This document shows, one piece after another, positions 1 through 6,834 of a stretch of DNA of 64,000 nt (the first letter of the stretch is position 1; each line of letters starts with the position of its first letter). The stretch spans positions 104,816-168,815 of the forward strand of contig DASSEW010000022.1 of NCBI GenBank assembly GCA_035695065.1, in the 5' to 3' direction. A program made the translations under genes and the position numbers. The DNA comes from 66-474 sp035695065. GTDB taxonomy: Bacteria; Pseudomonadota; Gammaproteobacteria; Xanthomonadales; Rhodanobacteraceae. The notes below the pieces were generated by a model. It ran no database searches and was not told the origin of the DNA. It saw only the letters and a list, made by a program, of their open reading frames with translations.

Positions 1-245
1 CGTGCGCGGAACTGGAACGCCGCCTGCGCGCGCGTGCGTCCGACAGCGAGGCGACGATCGAGCGACGGCTCGCCGAATCGCGCGAGGAAATGTCGCACGC
101 GCACGAGTTCACCTGCATCATCGTCAACGACCTGTTCGAGGACGCGCTGGCGCAATTGCAGGCGATCGTGCGCGCGGTGCGCGCGGGCGAGCCGCTGCCG
201 GACGAGCGGCACCACGGCCTGGTCGAGCAATTGCTGGAAAGCTAG
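1..245 (+). CDS. gmk: Guanylate kinase, C-terminal fragment (5' end outside window)
   Basis: The frame that reads through base 3 has no start codon in the window and ends at TAG 243-245. It encodes about 80 residues that match the C-terminus of guanylate kinase, which phosphorylates GMP to GDP in the cytoplasm. Visible features are the charged helix rich in Arg/Glu, then a segment reading SHAHEFTCIIVNDLFEDAL, the usual 'YDYVIVND' region of the family, and the closing helix. The catalytic core and P-loop lie to the left of the window. In this group gmk is normally close to rpoZ and spoT; both are found here about 6 kb downstream, which supports the call. Confidence 0.85.
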   Translation, partial: CAELERRLRARASDSEATIERRLAESREEMSHAHEFTCIIVNDLFEDALAQLQAIVRAVRAGEPLPDERHHGLVEQLLES

Positions 246-332
246 ACGGGCTCGTGAGCGGCCGCTCGCGCGGGTTGGATTTGCAGTAGGCTGGTGCGAA
301 CGGCCGGGGGGCCGTGTTCGCCGGGGAGTGCC

Positions 333-2021
333 ATGCTGCGTTGCGCGCGTGCGTTCGGTTCCGTCGTGCTGGTGTTGGCCGCGATCGCGTGGATCCCGCG
401 CGCGCAGGCCGGGGATGCATCCAAGTGCAAGCCGCCTGCGTGGGCGCCCACGTCGATGCCGGGCTTCGTGATCCAGTCCTGCGACCAAAAGGCCTGGGCG
501 ACCGACAGGCTCGACCTTGCCGCCGGCAGCAAGACCGTGGCCGGCGAGCGCACGCGGGTCAATTATTCGCTGAAGGACGAGAGCAGGAATCCGAGCAACG
601 CGGCGGCGCGCGCGTTTTTTGTCGCCGCCGGCAAACAGGCGGGTGCCACGCCCGCTACCGATCCCGCCCGCGGCTGGAACGCAATCCTCACGCAGAAGAC
701 GCCGCAGGGCGAATACTGGTACATCTACGAACACGGCGGCGGCAACGACGCATCCACCACGTCGTATACGTTGACGACCTGGAAGATCGAACCGCTGCCG
801 CAGGACGTGGTCGCCCGGCCGATGAAAGCTTCGCTGCCGGCGCCGGGCGGCGCGTGCGGCAACCCGCCCTGGCTGGTGAAGCAGTTTGCGTATTTCAAGG
901 TCGATTCCTGCGCGGCCAAGTCCTGGGACCAGGTGAAGCTCGACCTGCCTTCCGGCGAAAAGACGCTGGAAGGGCGCAGGCTCACGGTCAACTACAAATT
1001 GACCGACGACAGCAAGGATCCGGTCGCGTTCGCGGTGCAGAAGAACTACATCGCCGCGCTGCAGAAGATCGGCGCGAAGCTGGTGAGCGATCCCACGCGC
1101 AACGCCACCGCCACGCTGATGCAGAAGACGCCGGCGGGCGAGTTCTGGTACCTGTACGAGCACGGCAGTGGCAACGACGATTCCACGACGACGTATTCGC
1201 TCACGACGGTGGAAGTTGCGCCGTTCCCGCAGGTGGTGGTGGCGCAGGTGCCGCAGGGCGCGCTGCTGGACGACATGCAGGGCAAGGGCTGCAAGGCGCC
1301 GCCGTGGCTGGTGAAGCAATTCGATTACTACACGCTCACCGATTGCAGCAAGGAAGACCTGGATTCGATCACGCTGGACCTGCCGGCGGGCCAGAAGACG
1401 CTGGCCGGGCGTTTCCTCGAACTGAACTACAGGCTCGCCGACGACAAGAAGGACGCCTCCGCGCTGTACGTGCAGAAGAACTACGTCAATGCGCTGGAGA
1501 AGATCGGCGCCACGCTGGTGTCGCGACCCGACGATGTCAACAATGCGGTGCTGATGCAGAAGATGCCGCAAGGCGAGCTCTGGTACATCTACAGGCACAC
1601 CGGCGGCAACGACGAATCCACTGCTTCGTATTCGCTCACCGCCCTGCAGGTCGGCGGCCCGCCGGCCAAGGCCTGCAAGCTGGAAATCTACGGCATCAAT
1701 TTCGACTTCAACAAGTCGGACATCAAGTCCGAATCCGAACCCGTGTTGCAGCAGATGCGGGCGCTGTTCACCGCCGATCCGGCGTACAAGGCGGAAGTGG
1801 GCGGACACACCGACAACGTCGGCGGCAACGCCTACAACATGAAATTGTCGGGGCAGCGGGCCGAGGCGGTGAGGGCGTGGCTGATCGCACATGGCGTGGC
1901 AGCGGATCGGCTGACCAGCCGCGGCTATGGCCTGACCCAGCCGCTGGTGCCGAACAATTCGGACGCCAATCGCGCGAAGAACCGCCGGGTGGAGTTGAAG
2001 CGGAAGGACTGCCAGACCTGA
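333..2021 (+). CDS. OmpA-family outer-membrane/peptidoglycan-binding protein with three internal repeats
   Basis: A 562-residue exported protein. The ATG at 333 follows GGGGAG at 323-328 and opens a signal peptide ending in AQA (about residue 26); a GTG at 294 would add 13 residues in front of it and is less likely. Three homologous domains follow at about residues 32-170, 174-310 and 320-440. Each has PPW(L/A), a Cys, LDLPxGxKTL, an aromatic NYxL and MQKxPxGExWYxYxHxxGND. Residues about 447-562 are an OmpA C-terminal domain with FDFNKSDI, GGHTDNVG and the NRRVE ending, which binds peptidoglycan. I do not recognise the repeated domain by name. It lies directly upstream of the mla operon, which fits an envelope role; the exact role is unknown. 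Confidence 0.8.
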   Translation: MLRCARAFGSVVLVLAAIAWIPRAQAGDASKCKPPAWAPTSMPGFVIQSCDQKAWATDRLDLAAGSKTVAGERTRVNYSLKDESRNPSNAAARAFFVAAGKQAGATPATDPARGWNAILTQKTPQGEYWYIYEHGGGNDASTTSYTLTTWKIEPLPQDVVARPMKASLPAPGGACGNPPWLVKQFAYFKVDSCAAKSWDQVKLDLPSGEKTLEGRRLTVNYKLTDDSKDPVAFAVQKNYIAALQKIGAKLVSDPTRNATATLMQKTPAGEFWYLYEHGSGNDDSTTTYSLTTVEVAPFPQVVVAQVPQGALLDDMQGKGCKAPPWLVKQFDYYTLTDCSKEDLDSITLDLPAGQKTLAGRFLELNYRLADDKKDASALYVQKNYVNALEKIGATLVSRPDDVNNAVLMQKMPQGELWYIYRHTGGNDESTASYSLTALQVGGPPAKACKLEIYGINFDFNKSDIKSESEPVLQQMRALFTADPAYKAEVGGHTDNVGGNAYNMKLSGQRAEAVRAWLIAHGVAADRLTSRGYGLTQPLVPNNSDANRAKNRRVELKRKDCQT

Positions 2022-2069
2022 ATCCGCGCTGGCGGACTTCGGAAAGCAGCTTGGCCGCTGCGTTGGCGT

Positions 2070-2084
2070 GCGCTAACGTAGCGC
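2070..2084 (+). other. Small perfect hairpin just before the mlaF start codon
   Basis: GCGCTA, loop ACG, TAGCGC forms a 6-bp stem that ends 4 nt before the mlaF ATG. It takes the place where a Shine-Dalgarno sequence would be, and no clear purine-rich box is visible. It could restrain translation of the first mla gene, but it could also be chance in GC-rich DNA. Confidence 0.35.
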
Positions 2085-2088
2085 GCTT

Positions 2089-2922
2089 ATGTCGTCCGCC
2101 GAGGCCATCCAAGACAATCGCTCGCGCGAGCCGCTGGTGCGGGTGCGCGACCTGCACACGCGCATCGGCGGCAAGGTCATCTTCGATGGCCTGAGCCTGG
2201 ACGTGCCGCGCGGCAGCATCACCGCGATCATGGGTCCGAGCGGCACCGGCAAGACCACGCTGCTGCGGCACATCACCGGGCAGATGCGCGCGGACTCCGG
2301 CTCCGTGAGCGTGGATGGCGAAGACGTGGCGCGGCTTTCGCGCAATGCGCTGTTCGCGCTGCGCGAGAAGATCGGCTTCCTGTTCCAGAACTCGGCGCTG
2401 CTCACCGACTTCAACGTGTTCGAGAACGTGGCGTTTCCGCTGCGCCAGCACACCAAGTTGCCGGAGGCGCTGATCCGCACCATCGTGCTGACCAAGCTGC
2501 AGGCGGTCGGCTTGCGCGGTGCCGCTCGGCTGATGCCGAGCGAGTTGTCCGGCGGCATGGCGCGGCGCGTGGCGTTGGCGCGCGCGATCGTGTTCGACCC
2601 GATGCTGATCCTCTACGACGAACCGTTCGTGGGGCTGGATCCCATCGCGCTGAACCAGGTGTTGCGCCTGATCCGTACGCTCAACAAGACGCTCGGCATC
2701 ACTTCGATCCTGGTCGCGCATGAACTTGCGGCGATCCGGCAGGTCGCAGATCGCGTGTACCTGGTCGCCAACGGCAAGCTGGTCGCGCAAGGCACGCCCG
2801 ACGAACTGGCGGCCGAGGCGACGCCGTGGACGCGCCAGTTCTTCGGCGGCGAAGCGGACGGCCCGGTGCCGTTCCACTACCCGGCGCCCGATTACGCAAT
2901 AGATTTGGGATTCGCGAAGTGA
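2089..2922 (+). CDS. mlaF: Phospholipid ABC transporter ATP-binding protein MlaF
   Basis: The cytoplasmic ATPase of the MlaFEDB inner-membrane complex that drives phospholipid movement between the two membranes. The 277-residue product has Walker A GPSGTGKTT at about residue 48, the signature LSGGMARR, and Walker B with ILYDEPFVGLDP at about residue 177; the PFVGLDP form is typical of MlaF/Mkl ATPases. It is the first gene of an mlaFEDCB operon. The stop TGA overlaps the GTG start of mlaE (GTGA at 2919-2922), indicating translational coupling. The start at 2089 is the only suitable one upstream of the conserved N-terminus. Confidence 0.95.
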   Translation: MSSAEAIQDNRSREPLVRVRDLHTRIGGKVIFDGLSLDVPRGSITAIMGPSGTGKTTLLRHITGQMRADSGSVSVDGEDVARLSRNALFALREKIGFLFQNSALLTDFNVFENVAFPLRQHTKLPEALIRTIVLTKLQAVGLRGAARLMPSELSGGMARRVALARAIVFDPMLILYDEPFVGLDPIALNQVLRLIRTLNKTLGITSILVAHELAAIRQVADRVYLVANGKLVAQGTPDELAAEATPWTRQFFGGEADGPVPFHYPAPDYAIDLGFAK

Positions 2923-3686
2923 ACGCGATCGTGCGCCGCAACTGGTTGTTGAACGGCATCGCGCAGGTCGGCGAGTGCGGGCTGTTCTTCCTCGCGATCG
3001 TCGCCGCGTTGCCGCGCAGCCTGCGCCACTTCCGCGAGACCTGCCGGCAGGTGTGGTTCGTCGGCGCGATGAGCCTGGTGATCGTGATGACCTGCGGGCT
3101 GTTCGTCGGCATGGTGCTGGCGCTGCAGCTTTATTATGTGCTGTCGATTTTCGGGGGCACGGCCGCGATCGGCACCGTGGTCGCGCTAAGCCTGTTCCGT
3201 GAACTCGGGCCGGTGGTCACCGCGTTGCTGTTCGCCGGCCGTGCGGGAACTGCCGTCACCGCGGAGATCGGGTTGATGCGCGCCACCGACCAGATCGACG
3301 CGATGGAAATGATGGCGGTGGATCCGATCGCCTATGTCGTCGCGCCGCGCTATCTCGCCGGCATTCTCGCGATGCCATTGCTGATGTGCCTGTTCAATGC
3401 GCTTGGCATCCTCGGCGCGCACGCGGTCGGCGTCACCTGGCTGGGCGTGGACAACGGTACTTTCTGGGGCAACATGACTTCCACGGTGGACCTGTGGAAG
3501 GACATCATCGACGGCGTGTGGAAGAGCCTCGCCTTCGGCGGCGTGGTCACGCTGATCGCGGTGTTCCAGGGCTACAACGCACCGCCGACTTCCGAAGGCG
3601 TGGCGTATTCGACCACACGCACCGTGGTGTTCTCGTCCATCGTGATCCTTGCGCTGGATTTCGTGATGACGGCTTTTTTGACGTAG
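2919..3686 (+). CDS. mlaE: Phospholipid ABC transporter permease MlaE
   Basis: The integral membrane permease of the Mla system, 255 residues with several hydrophobic segments. It has the family core around FRELGPVVTALLFAGRAG and AEIGLMRATDQIDAMEMM. The GTG at 2919 is chosen because it overlaps the mlaF stop and gives the usual family length. An upstream in-frame ATG at 2826 lies inside mlaF and would add an unrelated N-terminus. The stop codon TAG (3684-3686) is the first part of a palindromic repeat that fills the gap before mlaD. Confidence 0.95.
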   Translation: MNAIVRRNWLLNGIAQVGECGLFFLAIVAALPRSLRHFRETCRQVWFVGAMSLVIVMTCGLFVGMVLALQLYYVLSIFGGTAAIGTVVALSLFRELGPVVTALLFAGRAGTAVTAEIGLMRATDQIDAMEMMAVDPIAYVVAPRYLAGILAMPLLMCLFNALGILGAHAVGVTWLGVDNGTFWGNMTSTVDLWKDIIDGVWKSLAFGGVVTLIAVFQGYNAPPTSEGVAYSTTRTVVFSSIVILALDFVMTAFLT

Positions 3687-3714
3687 GAGCGGTCGCGCGC
3701 AGTCGCGCTCCTGC
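3683..3714. repeat. Palindromic repeat between mlaE and mlaD, supplying the mlaE stop codon
   Basis: GTAGGAGCG at 3683-3691 pairs with CGCTCCTGC at 3706-3714, with one mismatch. The type (GTAGGAGCG ... CGCTCCTAC) is a common dispersed repeat in Xanthomonadales. The TAG of the left arm is the stop codon of mlaE. It can form a hairpin inside the mla mRNA. Confidence 0.6.
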
Positions 3715-3728
3715 AACAGGTGAACGAA

Positions 3729-4244
3729 ATGAACTCACGACCCAGCTACGCCATCGGCACCGGATTGTTCATCCTGCTCGGCTTCGCCGCGCTGGCGTAT
3801 CTCGCCACGCAGACCACGTCGGTCGCCAACGTGCACCAGGGCAACAGCTACGTGCTGAAGGCGCGGTTCTCCAACATCGGCCAGTTGAAGGATCGCGCAC
3901 CGGTGAAGATCGCCGGTGTGCGCGTGGGCTCGGTGCAGTCCATCCAGCTCGAGCGCGGCAAGATGGATGCGCTGGTCACGCTCAGCATCGATGACAAATA
4001 CAACGACATTCCCGACGACACCGCCGCCGCGATATTCACCAGTGGTTTATTGGGCGACCAGTACGTTGGCCTGCAGCCGGGTGGCTCGCCGGAGAACCTG
4101 AAGAACGGCGATGAAATCGTGCTGACACAGTCGGCGATGCAACTGGAAGACCTGATCGGCAAGTTCCTGGTCAACGGCGGGCCCAAGGGCGGCAGCGAAT
4201 CGACGCCGGCATCGAAACCGAAATCCGCTTCCAGCGGCGGTTGA
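3729..4244 (+). CDS. mlaD: Mla substrate-binding protein MlaD (MCE domain)
   Basis: The membrane-anchored periplasmic ring protein of the Mla transporter, 171 residues. It has one N-terminal membrane segment (GTGLFILLGFAALAYLA) followed by an MCE domain with NIGQLKDRAPVKIAGVRVG and the LLGDQYVGLQPGG segment. The ATG at 3729 is preferred because AGGTGA at 3718-3723 lies about 6 nt upstream; a GTG at 3720 would overlap that ribosome-binding site. It sits between mlaE and mlaC. The C-terminal tail is rich in Lys, Ser and Gly. Confidence 0.93.
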   Translation: MNSRPSYAIGTGLFILLGFAALAYLATQTTSVANVHQGNSYVLKARFSNIGQLKDRAPVKIAGVRVGSVQSIQLERGKMDALVTLSIDDKYNDIPDDTAAAIFTSGLLGDQYVGLQPGGSPENLKNGDEIVLTQSAMQLEDLIGKFLVNGGPKGGSESTPASKPKSASSGG

Positions 4245-4282
4245 ATCCCAACGAACCTTTTCGAATTCCTGGAGCAACATCC

Positions 4283-4960
4283 ATGTCGCGCTTCATCCGT
4301 TTCCTTTCCATTGCCGCGATCGCAGGCCTGGTCGGCGTCGCCCCGCTGGTTTCGCCGCGTGCTTCCGCACAAACCGCCGCGCAGACTCCGCAGCAGGTCG
4401 TGCAGGGCATCGTTGACGAACTGGGCACCGCGCTGGATGGCCATCGCGAGGAACTGCGGCAGCACCCGGATCAGTTGATCAAGGTGATCGACAAGATCCT
4501 GCTGCCGCACTTTGACGTTGATTACGCCTCGTTGCTGGTGCTGGGTCGGCATGCGCGCGAGGCCACGCCGGCGCAGCGCGTCCGCTTCTCGCACGCGTTC
4601 TACAACTCGATCACGCACCGCTACGCGGAAGGCCTGCTCAACTACACCAAGGGCAAGGTCAAGCTGTTGCCGTTCCAGGGTGACTTGAACGCACGCCGCA
4701 GCGTGGTGCGGACCGAGGTGATGCTGGACGACGGCAAGAGCCTCTCCGTGGATTACGTGTTCCGCAAGACGTCCGACGGGCAATGGAAGGCCTACGACGT
4801 GGTGATCGAGGGCATTTCCTACGTCACCAATTACCGCAACCAGGTGGATGCGGAAGTCCAGAAGGAAGGCATCGAGGGCTTGATCCACCGCCTGGAAACG
4901 CAGGGTGCGGCGGCGATCGACCAGATGCAGCAGCAGGCGCAGCAACCTGCCGGTCACTGA
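4283..4960 (+). CDS. mlaC: Periplasmic phospholipid shuttle MlaC
   Basis: The soluble carrier that moves phospholipid between MlaA at the outer membrane and MlaD at the inner membrane. The 225-residue product starts at ATG 4283 behind GGAG, with a signal peptide ending SPRASA. The body matches the MlaC/Ttg2D family: a helical start, LLPHFDVDYASLLVLGRHAR, then the beta-sheet segment with DYVFRKTSDGQWKAYDVVIE and SYVTNYRNQV. It ends with a Gln-rich tail. The stop codon overlaps a short reading frame that leads into a 15-bp duplication before mlaB. Confidence 0.93.
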   Translation: MSRFIRFLSIAAIAGLVGVAPLVSPRASAQTAAQTPQQVVQGIVDELGTALDGHREELRQHPDQLIKVIDKILLPHFDVDYASLLVLGRHAREATPAQRVRFSHAFYNSITHRYAEGLLNYTKGKVKLLPFQGDLNARRSVVRTEVMLDDGKSLSVDYVFRKTSDGQWKAYDVVIEGISYVTNYRNQVDAEVQKEGIEGLIHRLETQGAAAIDQMQQQAQQPAGH

Positions 4961-4989
4961 TGCGCCCGATGAGAGATGCGCCCGATGAG
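4960..4989 (+). repeat. 15-bp tandem duplication at the mlaC/mlaB junction
   Basis: The string GATGCGCCCGATGAG occurs twice, separated by one A, spanning the mlaC stop and the mlaB start. The first copy offers an ATG at 4960 that overlaps the mlaC stop but leads into a wrong frame of 24 codons. The second copy carries the mlaB start codons. A recent duplication that shifted the mlaB start is a simple explanation. Confidence 0.6.
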
Positions 4990-5296
4990 TTCGCATTCGG
5001 TCCATGCGGTGGATTGCCAAACACCGGACGGTGACACGCTCGCGCTGTCCGGTGCGCTGACGTTTGCGACCGCGACGCGCGCTTACGAAGATGCCAACGC
5101 AGCGCTCGAACGCGGCGCGCGTACCCGGCTCGACCTCTCCGGCCTCACCCGCACCGACAGCGCAGGGCTTGCCTGCGTGCTGGCGCTGCTCGCGGAAGCC
5201 AGCCGCGCAAGGCGGCCGCTGCGGATCTCGAACATCCCCGACAGCTTGCGCGCGCTCGCCGAGGTCTGCGACGCGCGCGAATTCCTGCGCACGTAA
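4985..5296 (+). CDS. mlaB: STAS-domain protein MlaB
   Basis: A cytoplasmic STAS protein that binds MlaF and is needed for stable, active MlaFEDB complex. The 103-residue product has the STAS pattern: beta strand DTLALSGALTF, then LDLSGLTRTDSAGLACVLALL, with TDSAG as the loop and helix start typical of MlaB. The ATG at 4985 is placed about 9 nt after GAGAG (4971-4975); an in-frame ATG at 4976 is also possible. It is the last gene of the operon and converges on mlaA. Confidence 0.85.
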   Translation: MSSHSVHAVDCQTPDGDTLALSGALTFATATRAYEDANAALERGARTRLDLSGLTRTDSAGLACVLALLAEASRARRPLRISNIPDSLRALAEVCDAREFLRT

Positions 5297-5297
5297 C

Positions 5298-5351
5298 GCG
5301 GGCATTGCCCGCAACTGGGGAGCCATCCTTCATCGCGGACGGCGTCCGTCC
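5298..5351. repeat. Two palindromes between the convergent mlaB and mlaA genes
   Basis: GCGGGCATTGCCCGC (5298-5312) and GGACGGCGTCCGTCC (5337-5351) each form a compact hairpin in the 57-bp gap between the two stop codons. Neither is followed by a T run on the plus strand. They resemble the GTAGGGCGGGCATTGCCCGCC repeat found elsewhere in the window and may help end transcription from both sides. Confidence 0.45.
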
Positions 5352-5353
5352 TG

Positions 5354-6208
5354 CTAACCGGAAGTCGTCGCCGGCGCCGGCACCGAGCCGTCGTCCTTGA
5401 TGCCGTGCTTCTGCTCGTACTGGTGCTGCTGTTGCAGCAGCTGGTCGATGTCGTCGCTGTTGTCATTCACGCCCTGGAAGCGCTCGATCACCGACGCCGG
5501 CGGATTGCCGTGGTAGATCTCGTAAATGCGCCGCTGCCGGTACGCGTCCCGCTCGAACACGTACGGATCGTAGGCCGAGTTCAGGAAGCTTTCGGCGTCG
5601 ATCCCGCGCGAGCGCAAGGTGACGAGGTAGGCGAGGCTCGGCAGGTATTGCGCGTGCAGTTCGAAATCGTGCTCGCGTGCGTACCATGACAGCGGATCGA
5701 AATAGCTGTCCACCGGCAGCCGCCACACGTCGCGCGCCGTGGTGGGGCCCACCAGCGGCAGCACCAGGAACGGCCCTTCCGGAAGGCCCCAGTGGGCCAG
5801 CGTCACGCCGAAATCGGTTTCGTCCAGCGGCAGGTTCATCTTGCTGGCCGGATCGAAAAAGCCGAGCAGGCCGAGTGTCGTGTTCACCGCCAGTCGTCCC
5901 GTGGATTTCAGTGCATCCACCGGATGCGCCTGCAATACATCGTTGACGATCGTGATCGGCAGCCGCACGTTCGAGAAGAAATCGCTGATGTGTTCGCGCG
6001 CCTTCGGCGTGGTCACCTTGCGATAGGCCACCGCCACCGGCCGGATCGCGATCTTGTCCGCCGTGCGGTTGAACGCGTACATCTTGCGATTGAAGTGCTG
6101 CAGCGGATCGTCCGTGCGCGGTGGCGCGACGGTCGCGCAGCCGGCCAGCAGCACGAATGCCGCGCCCAGCGTTGCACGCCACATACGAGAGTCCATGCCA
6201 GGACGCAT
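5354..6208 (-). CDS. mlaA: Outer-membrane lipid asymmetry lipoprotein MlaA (VacJ)
   Basis: The outer-membrane component of the Mla pathway, which removes misplaced phospholipid from the outer leaflet and hands it to MlaC. The chosen start gives 284 residues: a short signal with lipobox LLAGC, then the MlaA core with DPLQHFNRKMYAFNRTADK, the segment NTTLGLLGFFDPASKMNLP, ETDFGVTLAHWGLPEGPFLVLP split across the usual region, and the Gln-rich C-terminal tail. In-frame ATGs at 6196 and 6184 are alternative starts; all keep the lipobox. It faces mlaFEDCB, so all six Mla components lie within 4.1 kb. Confidence 0.9.
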   Translation of the reverse strand: MRPGMDSRMWRATLGAAFVLLAGCATVAPPRTDDPLQHFNRKMYAFNRTADKIAIRPVAVAYRKVTTPKAREHISDFFSNVRLPITIVNDVLQAHPVDALKSTGRLAVNTTLGLLGFFDPASKMNLPLDETDFGVTLAHWGLPEGPFLVLPLVGPTTARDVWRLPVDSYFDPLSWYAREHDFELHAQYLPSLAYLVTLRSRGIDAESFLNSAYDPYVFERDAYRQRRIYEIYHGNPPASVIERFQGVNDNSDDIDQLLQQQHQYEQKHGIKDDGSVPAPATTSG

Positions 6209-6351
6209 ACGGTTTCCGATTGGCGCTGCCGCGCGAGAGGGTGCGATTTTACATGGGGCTAACATTAACGAACCCAAGCCGGCAGTCAGGCTCGCTCGCA
6301 AGGCTTGGTGCTGCTACAATCCGCCGGTTCCGGGTTTTGCGAGTAATACAC

Positions 6352-6645
6352 ATGGCAAGAATCACCGTTGAAGACTGCCTGCGGGTGGTGGACAACCGTT
6401 TCGAATTGGTGCTGATGGCGACGCGCCGCGCGCGCCAGCTGGCGAAGGGCGCCGAGCCCGTGGTGGATCCGGAAAACGACAAGCCCAGCGTGATCGCGCT
6501 GCGCGAGATCGCCGGCCGCCGCATCGACATGGGCACCATCGACGAAATCGACCGCATCGAGCGCGAGCGCCGCGAGCGCGAGGCCCTGGAATGGGCAGCC
6601 GCCGAGGTGGACGAAGACATGAGCAAGGGCGGCGACGATTTGTAA
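6352..6645 (+). CDS. rpoZ: DNA-directed RNA polymerase omega subunit
   Basis: The 97-residue omega subunit, which helps assemble RNA polymerase and forms part of a ppGpp site. It begins MARITVEDCLRVVDNRFELV and contains RARQLAKG and the NDKPSVIALREIA motif, both diagnostic of the family. The C-terminal charged helix with repeated ER pairs is normal. The ATG at 6352 is the conserved family start. It lies upstream of spoT, the usual arrangement in gammaproteobacteria. A TACAAT hexamer at 6315-6320 is a possible -10 box. Confidence 0.95.
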   Translation: MARITVEDCLRVVDNRFELVLMATRRARQLAKGAEPVVDPENDKPSVIALREIAGRRIDMGTIDEIDRIERERREREALEWAAAEVDEDMSKGGDDL

Positions 6646-6834
6646 GGCGCTGCGACCGATACGGCCGCATTTTGATCGTCAGCCCGCCGCAGCCGGCCCA
6701 GAATCCCCGCAGGGCGCGACGAACCTGATCCGGCGGCGAAATCGCTCTTTTGAGAAGTGCGGCCAGGGACCTCTCGGCCAGGGATGGTGGCTTTGGCCGC
6801 TTTCACGCGCAGGGAAAGCGCATAAACTGCGGTC

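Noticed and set aside
294..332. GTG start at 294 for the OmpA-like protein
   Set aside because: It would put 13 residues before a well-formed signal peptide that starts at ATG 333 with its own ribosome-binding site.
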